Positions 1-6,195 of a stretch of 7,178 nt of DNA are shown piece after piece. The position numbers and the translations under genes were made by a program. The notes beneath the pieces were generated by a model. It saw only the letters and a program-made list of their open reading frames with translations, was not told where the DNA came from and ran no database searches. Numbering within the stretch: the stretch's first letter is position 1; each line of letters opens with the position of its first letter. Where the stretch lies: NCBI GenBank assembly GCA_013298245.1, contig JAAFHD010000184.1:1-7178 (forward strand), read 5' to 3'. This DNA comes from Alphaproteobacteria bacterium. GTDB lineage: Bacteria > Pseudomonadota > Alphaproteobacteria > Acetobacterales > Acetobacteraceae.

Positions 1-1109
<1,109 letters not shown>

Positions 1110-1132
1110 GGCTTCAACGGCGCAGAGGGGCT

Positions 1133-1179
1133 TTGGCGGGCCGATTCACGCTGCTAACAAGCAGCGATCGGACCGCCGG
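1133..1179 (+). other. Long imperfect stem-loop in the dnaK-dnaJ spacer
   Basis: Read directly from the bases: 1149-1155 (CGCTGCT) pairs perfectly with 1160-1166 (AGCAGCG) around an AACA loop; 1141-1145 (CCGAT) pairs with 1167-1171 (ATCGG) after a 3-nt bulge at 1146-1148; and 1135-1139 (GGCGG) pairs with 1173-1177 (CCGCC) across a single G/A mismatch. That is 17 Watson-Crick pairs, with two possible terminal G-U pairs. No T tract follows it, so it is not a typical intrinsic terminator. It lies 20 bases or more upstream of the dnaJ ribosome binding site, leaving that site free. A role as an mRNA stability, processing or attenuation element is inference. Confidence 0.7.
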
Positions 1180-1196
1180 CCCAGGGCGCATCCATG

Positions 1197-1201
1197 AAGG
1201 G
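1197..1201 (+). promoter_or_regulatory. Ribosome binding site of dnaJ
   Basis: AAGGG ends 8 bases before the ATG at 1210 and supports that start. An earlier ATG at 1194 is in a different frame. Confidence 0.6.
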
Positions 1202-1209
1202 CCCACCCC

Positions 1210-2346
1210 ATGGCAAAACGTGACTATTACGAAGTGCTCGGCCTGGCGCGTGGCGCCAACGAGGACGACCTCAAGCGCGCCTATCGCAAACTGGCGATGC
1301 AGTACCACCCGGACCGCAACCACGGGAACGCGGAGGCCGAGGCGAAGTTCAAGGAAATCTCCGAAGCCTATGGCGTTCTGAACGACGCCGAAAAGCGCGC
1401 CGCCTATGACCGCTTCGGCCATGCCGCGTTTGAAGGCGGCGGCGGTGGCGGCGGCGGCCCGCAAGGCGGCCAGGGCTTTGGCGGCTTCGAGGACATGTTC
1501 GCCGATATCTTCGGCCAGTTCACCGGGCGCGGGCAGCGCCAGCCCACCGGCCGCGGCGCCGATCTGCGCCAGGAAGTCAGCATCTCGCTGGAAGAAGCCT
1601 TCGCCGGCGCCAAGAAGACGCTGAAGGTGCCAACCAGCGTGAAGTGCGAAGCCTGCACAGGCTCGGGCGCCGAGGGCGGCACCGCCAACGCGCAAACCTG
1701 CCCGACCTGCAAGGGCAGCGGCAAGCTGCGCAGCCAGCAGGGCTTTTTCCTGGTGGAACGCACCTGCCACACCTGCAGTGGTTCGGGGCGCATCATCAAG
1801 AACCCCTGCAAGGTGTGCCTCGGCGCCGGCCGCGTGCAGCGCGAGCGCACCCTGAACGTGACCATCCCCGCGGGCGTCGAGGACGGCACGCGCATCCGCC
1901 TGGCCGGCGAGGGCGAAGCCGGCCTGCGCGGCGCCGGCCCCGGCGACCTCTACGTGGATGTGGGCGTAAAGCCGCACGCGCTGTTCCTGCGCGAGGGCCC
2001 GAACATCATGGTGCGCGTGCCCTTGCGCATGACGCAGGCGGCCTTGGGCGGGCAGATCGAGGTGCCCAGCATCGATGGCGGCCGCACCCGCGTGACCATC
2101 CCCGCCGGCACCCAGACGGGCGAGAATTTCCGCCTGCGCGGCAAGGGTTTTTCGGTGCTGCGCAGTGCGGCGCGCGGCGACATGTATGTGCAGGTCAGCG
2201 TGGAAACGCCGCAGAACCTGACGCCGAAGCAGAAGGAATTGCTGGAGGCCTTCGAGGCGGAAGCCCAGAAGGGCGGCAAGACGCATCCGGAAAACGAGGG
2301 GTTCTTCGCGAAGGTGAAGGATTTCTTTGACGGGTTGGGGCGCTGA
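1210..2346 (+). CDS. dnaJ: Chaperone protein DnaJ (type I Hsp40)
   Basis: Co-chaperone that stimulates DnaK ATPase and delivers unfolded substrates in the cytosol. The 378-residue length matches the usual type I DnaJ of about 375. Domains in order: J-domain at about 1-70 with the essential HPD at 33-35 in QYHPDRN; a Gly/Phe-rich linker at about 77-100 with a run of eight glycines; a zinc domain at 146-207 with four CxxCxGxG repeats (CEACTGSG, CPTCKGSG, CHTCSGSG, CKVCLGAG); then the C-terminal substrate-binding domains (TLNVTIPAGVEDGTRIRL, GDLYVDVGVKPH, ALGGQIEVPS, RGDMYVQVSVETPQNL). All zinc cysteines and HPD are present, so the protein should be fully functional. The start is set by the conserved MAKRDYYEVLG N-terminus and the AAGGG upstream. 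It probably shares a transcript with dnaK. A type III or CbpA-like J protein is excluded by the complete zinc domain. Confidence 0.98.
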   Translation: MAKRDYYEVLGLARGANEDDLKRAYRKLAMQYHPDRNHGNAEAEAKFKEISEAYGVLNDAEKRAAYDRFGHAAFEGGGGGGGGPQGGQGFGGFEDMFADIFGQFTGRGQRQPTGRGADLRQEVSISLEEAFAGAKKTLKVPTSVKCEACTGSGAEGGTANAQTCPTCKGSGKLRSQQGFFLVERTCHTCSGSGRIIKNPCKVCLGAGRVQRERTLNVTIPAGVEDGTRIRLAGEGEAGLRGAGPGDLYVDVGVKPHALFLREGPNIMVRVPLRMTQAALGGQIEVPSIDGGRTRVTIPAGTQTGENFRLRGKGFSVLRSAARGDMYVQVSVETPQNLTPKQKELLEAFEAEAQKGGKTHPENEGFFAKVKDFFDGLGR

Positions 2347-2360
2347 ACCGGCGCCCCCTT
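2337..2360 (+). terminator. Weak candidate terminator over the dnaJ stop
   Basis: GGGGCGC at 2337-2343 is a perfect inverted repeat of GCGCCCC at 2351-2357, with the TGA stop of dnaJ in the loop. Only CTTA follows instead of a T tract. It could still mark the 3' end of dnaKJ mRNA, perhaps with Rho, but as an intrinsic terminator it is weak. Confidence 0.35.
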
Positions 2361-2406
2361 ATGGGCTAACCCGAGGACGAAGCCTGGTGAGCCGTCATGC
2401 GCCTTT

Positions 2407-2428
2407 AATTGACAACATACTGTCAATT
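2407..2428 (+). promoter_or_regulatory. Palindromic operator overlapping a -35 box, upstream of marR-type gene
   Basis: AATTGACA at 2407-2414 and TGTCAATT at 2421-2428 form a perfect 8+8 inverted repeat with a 6-base centre, in the only AT-rich patch of the surrounding GC-rich DNA. Each arm holds a perfect -35 hexamer TTGACA (2409-2414 on +, 2421-2426 on -). MarR-family dimers typically bind palindromes of about this size at their own promoters. No good -10 hexamer stands 16-18 bp downstream of the + strand TTGACA (2432-2437 reads CCACTC), so promoter assignment is weaker than operator assignment. With that -35, transcription would begin near the ATG at 2445. Confidence 0.6.
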
Positions 2429-2444
2429 CGACCACTCTTTACCC

Positions 2445-2927
2445 ATGTCGCGCGCTGAACCCATCACCGCCCTGATCCTCGAAACCTTCCGCCTGAACGG
2501 CGCGCTGCTCTCGGCCGGCGATCGGTTGGTCGGCCATCTCGGCCTCACCTCCGCCCGCTGGCAGGTGCTGGGTGCCATCGCCTACGCCCCGCAGGCGCTG
2601 GCCATCGCGCATATCGCGCGCAACATGGGCCTGACGCGCCAGGCCGTCCGCCGCCTGGTCAACGAGATGGTCGCCGACGGCCTGCTGCGCCTGGCCGCCA
2701 ACCCGCACCACCGGCGCGCCAGGCTGGTGCTGATGACCAAGGCCGGCCGTGCCGCCTATGCCGCCGCCATGGCGCTGCAAACCCCCTGGGCCGAAGCGCT
2801 GGGCCAGGACCTGCCCCCCGCCGAGATCGACGCCGCCCGCCGCGTGCTGCTGGCCATGCGCGTGCACCTCTCACCCGACAACGACACAACCCCAGGAGAC
2901 CCCGATGCGCTGGACGAGCACGCCTGA
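2445..2927 (+). CDS. MarR-family transcriptional regulator
   Basis: Probable dimeric winged-helix DNA-binding repressor, 160 residues, the usual MarR size. N-terminal dimerisation helix about 5-30; winged helix from LTSARWQVLGAI (34-45), IAHIARNMGLT (54-64) and recognition helix RQAVRRLVNEMVADGLL (65-81); wing NPHHRRARLVLMTKAG (86-101), the counterpart of the family's D-x-R-D-R-R...LT-x-x-G; then C-terminal dimerisation helices. There is no cysteine from this start, so OhrR-type thiol sensing is unlikely. The ATG at 2445 is chosen over a TTG at 2409 because the latter lies inside the palindrome and adds residues without MarR character; neither has a clear Shine-Dalgarno, so a leaderless message is possible. 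Its 3' end overlaps the next gene by 23 bp, which makes cytochrome b561 and DUF1772 its likely targets, with autoregulation through the palindrome. The ligand cannot be read from sequence. Confidence 0.88.
   Translation: MSRAEPITALILETFRLNGALLSAGDRLVGHLGLTSARWQVLGAIAYAPQALAIAHIARNMGLTRQAVRRLVNEMVADGLLRLAANPHHRRARLVLMTKAGRAAYAAAMALQTPWAEALGQDLPPAEIDAARRVLLAMRVHLSPDNDTTPGDPDALDEHA
2894..2898 (+). promoter_or_regulatory. Ribosome binding site of cytochrome b561 gene
   Basis: AGGAG inside the 3' end of the MarR gene, 6 bases before the ATG at 2905. It fixes the start of the cytochrome gene and confirms the 23-bp gene overlap. Confidence 0.75.
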
Positions 2928-3438
2928 CGCCTATGGCCGCGCCGCCATCGCGCTGCACTGGGCCAGCGCCGCGCTGATCCTGGGCCTGCTGGCCGCGGGC
3001 TTCATCGCTGCCAACACGACCGACCCGGGCACCAAGGCGATGATCCTGCGCCTGCACGCGCCGCTGGGCATCACTGTTCTGGTGCTGACGGCGGCGCGCC
3101 TGCTGTGGTGGGCCCTGGCCGACCGCAAGCCCGCGCCGCAACCGGGGCCGCGCTGGCAGATGGCGGTGGCGCGCTACGTCCATATCGGGCTGCTTGTCGC
3201 AACGCTGGGCCTGGCCGGTTCCGGCATTGCGCTGTTCGTGTTCTCGGGCGCCGGCGCCATCCTGTTCGGCGGGGCTGCGCAGCCGCTGCCGGATTTCTGG
3301 GGCTACCCGCCGCGCTATGCGCACGCCGCCTTCGCGCGCCTGGCCGTGATCCTGGTGGCGCTGCACGCGGGTGCCGCGCTGTATCACCACGTCATCGTCA
3401 AGGACGGCCTGCTCGCCCGCATGGGCATCGGCCGATGA
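2905..3438 (+). CDS. Cytochrome b561 (CybB/YodB-type), di-heme membrane protein
   Basis: Inner-membrane b-type cytochrome of 177 residues, the usual size for the bacterial b561 family, whose E. coli member CybB oxidises superoxide and passes electrons to quinone. Four hydrophobic segments lie at about 13-37, 47-72, 91-113 and 140-163. Candidate axial heme ligands are H18 (in ALHW), H51 (in RLHAPLG), H140 (in YAHAAF) and H154 (in ALHAG). The spacings of 33 and 14 within the two pairs fit the family pattern. The N-terminus YGRAAIALHWASAALIL is typical of the family. The start at 2905 has a good AGGAG. It overlaps the MarR gene by 23 bp and the following gene by 4 bp (ATGA), so all three are very likely one transcript. 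The redox partner is not shown; a quinone-linked role is inferred from the family. Confidence 0.9.
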   Translation: MRWTSTPDAYGRAAIALHWASAALILGLLAAGFIAANTTDPGTKAMILRLHAPLGITVLVLTAARLLWWALADRKPAPQPGPRWQMAVARYVHIGLLVATLGLAGSGIALFVFSGAGAILFGGAAQPLPDFWGYPPRYAHAAFARLAVILVALHAGAALYHHVIVKDGLLARMGIGR

Positions 3439-3902
3439 TCCGCGCGGCCTCCTTCATCGCCATCGCGGCCACCGCCGCCTTCTTCGGCATCGCCGCCTTC
3501 ATCAACCTGGCCGAGCAACCGGCGCGCCTGGCGCTGCCCGACGCACCGCTGCTGGCGCAATGGAAGGTCAGCTTCGGCATGGCCTTCATCATGCAGAGCG
3601 CGCTGACCGTCATCGCGGGCGCCGCCGGGCTGCTGGCCTTCTGGCGCCTGCGCGACTGGCGCTGGCTGGCCGCCGGCCTGCTGATGCTGGCGAACTGGCC
3701 GTGGACACTGGTGGTGATCCAACCGGTCAACGCCGCACTGCTGGCGGTCGAGACTGGCACGCCCGCCACCCGCGCGCTGATCGAACATTGGGGCCTGCTG
3801 CATGGCGTGCGCACCGCGCTGTCAGGCGTTGCGCTGATGCTGCTGGCATGGGTTTGGCTGCGCCTCACCCCATCAGCATCTTCACCCCCACCAGCGCCAT
3901 GA
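3435..3902 (+). CDS. DUF1772 (anthrone oxygenase-like) membrane protein
   Basis: Small integral membrane protein of 155 residues with four predicted helices at about 4-25, 45-71, 75-98 and 128-149. It resembles the DUF1772 family, some members of which are linked to anthrone oxygenation in fungi, while bacterial members are mostly uncharacterised. Supporting features are IAAFINLAEQPAR after helix 1, the LVVIQPVNAALLA segment and the late EHWGLLHGVRTALSG motif, which matches the family's W-x-x-x-H/N-x-x-R pattern before the last helix. The start ATG overlaps the stop of cytochrome b561 as ATGA, with no strong Shine-Dalgarno, pointing to translational coupling. The Pro/Ser-rich tail (PSASSPPPAP) is read from DNA that also encodes the end of the opposite-strand permease. 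Family assignment is from pattern memory; substrate unknown. Confidence 0.72.
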   Translation: MIRAASFIAIAATAAFFGIAAFINLAEQPARLALPDAPLLAQWKVSFGMAFIMQSALTVIAGAAGLLAFWRLRDWRWLAAGLLMLANWPWTLVVIQPVNAALLAVETGTPATRALIEHWGLLHGVRTALSGVALMLLAWVWLRLTPSASSPPPAP

Positions 3903-4704
3903 ACCCCGCGAAGGCCAGGCGCAACACGCGCGCCGGCAAGCGCCCCGCCAGCCGCACGCCCAAGGGTGTGGCGGCCATCGCCACCGGCAACAACAGCGCC
4001 ACCATCGGCAGGCTGACCCAGCCGAGCGACCCCCAGGGCCGCCCCTCCACACCCCATCCCGCCGCCATCAACCCCAGCGCCGCCGGCCCTGCCACCAGCA
4101 CGCCGAAGCCCGAGGCGGTGGCCACCGCCGTCCCGATCGGCACGCCGAACAGCACCATTGCCGGCACGCCCAATGTGCCGCCGCCCACGCCCATCAATGC
4201 CGAGAAACACCCCACGCTCACCGGGAGCGCGCCCCCCGGCGGCCGCGCCGCCAGCACCGAACCTGCGGGCCAGAAGGCCAGGTAGCCCGCCACCACCAGC
4301 GCCAGCACGCCGAACACCCGCGCCAACCACGCCGCCGGCACGAAGGCCACCGCCACCGCGCCCAGCACAGCACCCGCCAGCAATGGCCAGGCCCAACGGC
4401 GGAACAGCGCCACATCCAACGCACCGCGTGCATGCTGCCGCCACGCCGCCAGCGCGGATGTGGGCAGCGTCAGCGCCAGCGCGGTGCCGAGGCCCAGCCG
4501 CAGCGCGACATCGGGCGCGACACCCAGCAACGGCCCGGCCAGCACCGCGGCCGGCACCAGCGCAACACCCATGCCCACGCCGAACAGCCCGGCCAGCAGC
4601 CCGCCCAGGGCGCCTGCCGCCAGCAGCAGCGCCACCGCTTCGCCTTCCGCAACCATCGGCGTAGGATGTGGCAGCCCGCCAAGGACCGCCACCCTGTCGA
4701 TCAT
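3865..4704 (-). CDS. Sulfite exporter TauE/SafE family permease (first)
   Basis: Inner-membrane permease of 279 residues in the TauE/SafE (DUF81) family, which exports sulfite, sulfoacetate or other small organic anions. The family's twofold repeat is visible: GGLLAGLFGVGMGVALVP at 34-51 in the first half and SALMGVGGGTLGVPAMVLFG at 168-187 in the second, each followed by hydrophobic helices; about eight segments in all. The start at 4704 has CAGGG 6 bases upstream on this strand; an internal ATG at 4656 would give 263 residues, lacks a Shine-Dalgarno, but still precedes the first helix and would avoid overlap with the divergent permease. It converges on the DUF1772 gene with a 38-bp tail overlap. 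Substrate is not predictable from sequence. It is not a recent duplicate of the neighbouring permease: motifs and loops differ. Confidence 0.88.
   Translation of the reverse strand: MIDRVAVLGGLPHPTPMVAEGEAVALLLAAGALGGLLAGLFGVGMGVALVPAAVLAGPLLGVAPDVALRLGLGTALALTLPTSALAAWRQHARGALDVALFRRWAWPLLAGAVLGAVAVAFVPAAWLARVFGVLALVVAGYLAFWPAGSVLAARPPGGALPVSVGCFSALMGVGGGTLGVPAMVLFGVPIGTAVATASGFGVLVAGPAALGLMAAGWGVEGRPWGSLGWVSLPMVALLLPVAMAATPLGVRLAGRLPARVLRLAFAGFMALVGVKMLMG
4662..4667 (+). promoter_or_regulatory. Possible -10 element for the second permease gene
   Basis: TAGGAT matches 4 of 6 positions of TATAAT. The hexamer 17 bp upstream (4639-4644, TTCGCC) matches TTGACA at only 3 positions. A start near 4674 would leave room for the AAGGA at 4681-4685. 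The gene pair leaves no non-coding gap, so any promoter must lie inside or at the edge of the opposite-strand gene. Weak evidence. Confidence 0.2.
4681..4685 (+). promoter_or_regulatory. Ribosome binding site pointing to a CTG start
   Basis: AAGGA ends 8 bases before the in-frame CTG at 4694. The other in-frame non-standard candidates, ATC at 4700 and ATT at 4703, stand 14 and 17 bases away, which is too far for a typical Shine-Dalgarno. This is the main reason for placing the permease start at 4694. Confidence 0.5.
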
Positions 4705-5452
4705 TCTTGACCCTGTCTTCTACGCGCTGGCGGTGCCGGCGGTGCTGATCTCGGCCATTTCGAAGGGCGGCTTCGCGGGGGCGACCAGCAACATCATGGT
4801 GCCGATCATGGCGCTGGTGCTGCCGGTGCCGCAGGTGGCCGCCATCGCGCTCATCCTGTTGTGCACGATGGACCTGTCCGGCCTGCGCGCCTGGTGGGGG
4901 CAATGGGACAGGCAGGAAATGCGCGTGCTGCTGCCCGGCGGCGTGGTGGGTGTGGCGATGGGCGGCGTGCTGTTCGCCTGGCTGTCGCCGCGCACGGTGA
5001 TGGGCGTGCTCGGCGTCATCACGCTGAGCTTCCTCGCGTATCGCGCGGTGCAGGGCTGGCGGCGCGCGCGGCCGCCCACCCCGCATTCCGCGCCGCGCGG
5101 ATTCATCGCGGCGATGGGCTCGGGCATTACCTCCACGCTCGCGCATGCCGGCGCGCCGCCATTGCAGATGTACCTGCTGCCACGCGCCATGCCGCGGGCG
5201 TTGTTTGCCGCGACCAATGTGGTGTTCTTCGGCGTCATCAACTACGTGAAGCTGGTGCCCTATGCGATGCTGGGGCTGTTCGACTGGACCAATATCGGCA
5301 CCGCGCTGGTGCTGCTGCCGCTATGCCCCTTGGGCGTGTATCTGGGCATCTGGTTGCAAAAGCGCGTGCCGGATGCGGCGTTTTATCGCATCGTGTCGGT
5401 GCTGTTGCTGGTGACGGGGTGCAAGCTGGTGTGGGACGGGTTTTTCGCATGA
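4694..5452 (+). CDS. Sulfite exporter TauE/SafE family permease (second)
   Basis: Membrane permease of about 252 residues, a different TauE/SafE subfamily from its head-to-head neighbour. The first half holds DPVFYALAVPAVLISAISKGGFAG (6-29; the SKGGF motif is typical), the second RGFIAAMGSGITSTLAHAGAPP with H151 in AHAGAPP, matching the AHAGGPP-like motif of this subfamily, then YLLPRAMPRALFAATNVVFF. Seven to eight hydrophobic segments. The homologous N-terminus should start within a few residues of LDPVFY, but there is no in-frame ATG, GTG or TTG there. CTG at 4694 is chosen because AAGGA lies 8 bases upstream; ATT at 4703 is an alternative. The in-frame ATG codons at 4460 and 4571 would add a Ser/Ala/Pro-rich stretch antisense to the first permease, and GTG at 4733 would cut the first helix. 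Coupled by ATGA to the racemase gene. Confidence 0.85.
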   Translation: MSIILDPVFYALAVPAVLISAISKGGFAGATSNIMVPIMALVLPVPQVAAIALILLCTMDLSGLRAWWGQWDRQEMRVLLPGGVVGVAMGGVLFAWLSPRTVMGVLGVITLSFLAYRAVQGWRRARPPTPHSAPRGFIAAMGSGITSTLAHAGAPPLQMYLLPRAMPRALFAATNVVFFGVINYVKLVPYAMLGLFDWTNIGTALVLLPLCPLGVYLGIWLQKRVPDAAFYRIVSVLLLVTGCKLVWDGFFA

Positions 5453-6162
5453 GGATGCTGGGCGTTCTGGGTGGCATGGGGCCTTTGGCCAGCGCGGATT
5501 TCATGCGGCAACTCACGCTGCTGACACCGGCCGCGCGCGACCAGGATCACATCCCCGCCGTGCTGGTGAGCGACCCTCGCGTGCCCGACCGTACCGCCGC
5601 GCGCATCGCCGGCGGAGAAGACCCGCTGCCCGCCTTGCTGCGCGGCATTCGCATTCTGGAAGCGGCGGGAGCGGGCGCCATCGCCATCCCGTGCAACACC
5701 GCGCATGGCTGGTTTGATGGCATGCAGGCCGCGACCGCGCTGCCCATCCTGCACATCGTGGATGCGGCGGCCGAGGACCTGGCGCGGCAGGATATCCATG
5801 ATGGCCTGGTGGGCGTGATGGGCACGGCCGGCACGCTGGCGATGGGGCTGTATCAGGATCGTCTGGGCGCGCGCGGATACCGCTGCATCACGCCCGATGA
5901 CGCGGAGATGGCGCGCCTGGTCACACCCGCCATCGCGCGGGTGAAGGCCAATGACGAAGCCAGCGCCTATGCGCCCTTGGCGGAGGTGGCGCGCGCCCTG
6001 CACGCGCGTGGTGCGCGCGCCGTGGTGCTGGGCTGCACGGAGATTCCGCTGGGCATCGCGGCCGGCCCCGCGCTGCCATTTCCGGTCGTGGACACGGTCG
6101 CGGCATTGGCACGCGCGGCCATCCGTTGGGCCGGGTTGCAACCTGCGCCGCCGCGCGCATAA
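5449..6162 (+). CDS. Aspartate/glutamate racemase family protein
   Basis: PLP-independent racemase of the Asp/Glu/hydantoin racemase superfamily, probably cytosolic, 237 residues, near the usual 230 for YgeA-like aspartate racemases. Both catalytic cysteines are present: C82 in AIPCNTAHGWFD and C196 in VLGCTEIPLG. The N-terminus MLGVLGGMGPLASADF is the family's signature, and D-R near 47-48 in PRVPDRT fits the substrate-binding region. HIVDAA near 103-108 and the GVMGT segment that opens the second half are also typical. The start at 5449 overlaps the permease stop as ATGA; a second ATG at 5455 is possible but has only a directly adjacent TGAGG. The substrate may be aspartate, glutamate or a broader range of amino acids; a role in D-amino acid supply or breakdown is inference. 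It shows no sign of decay. Confidence 0.9.
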   Translation: MRMLGVLGGMGPLASADFMRQLTLLTPAARDQDHIPAVLVSDPRVPDRTAARIAGGEDPLPALLRGIRILEAAGAGAIAIPCNTAHGWFDGMQAATALPILHIVDAAAEDLARQDIHDGLVGVMGTAGTLAMGLYQDRLGARGYRCITPDDAEMARLVTPAIARVKANDEASAYAPLAEVARALHARGARAVVLGCTEIPLGIAAGPALPFPVVDTVAALARAAIRWAGLQPAPPRA

Positions 6163-6183
6163 GGTCCGCGCGAAAACTCTCCC

Positions 6184-6188
6184 GAAGG
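6184..6188 (+). promoter_or_regulatory. Ribosome binding site of dihydrolipoyl dehydrogenase gene
   Basis: GAAGG ends 7 bases before the ATG at 6196 and supports that start. Confidence 0.65.
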
Positions 6189-6195
6189 CAAATCC

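Noticed and set aside
1430..1465. GGC-rich repeat that could be a simple-sequence repeat or G-quadruplex
   Set aside because: It encodes the glycine run of the DnaJ Gly/Phe linker, which is expected in the family. The guanine runs are mostly GGC/GGT, too short for a convincing quadruplex.
1114..2286. Long open frame on the minus strand opposite dnaJ (390 codons), rich in His, Ala and Gly
   Set aside because: It mirrors the codons of a clear dnaJ gene; high GC removes stop codons from the antisense frame. No recognisable domain.
2361..2406. Possible small gene or RNA between dnaJ and the palindrome
   Set aside because: No open frame with a ribosome binding site and no stable hairpin beyond the one at the dnaJ stop.
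4460..4693. Upstream in-frame ATG codons (4460, 4571) as start of the second permease
   Set aside because: They add up to 78 low-complexity residues read antisense to the first permease, with no signal peptide or family similarity. The AAGGA at 4681 fits a later start.
3398..5146. 582-codon open frame on the minus strand spanning DUF1772, the first permease and part of the second
   Set aside because: Composition is Arg/Gly/Ala-rich with no domain, and it overlaps three genes with clear family motifs in other frames.
6152..6172. CGCGCG inverted repeat (6152-6157 and 6167-6172) between racemase and dihydrolipoyl dehydrogenase
   Set aside because: Six pairs of alternating CG arise easily at this GC content, and there is no T tract on the plus strand. 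Not counted as a terminator.
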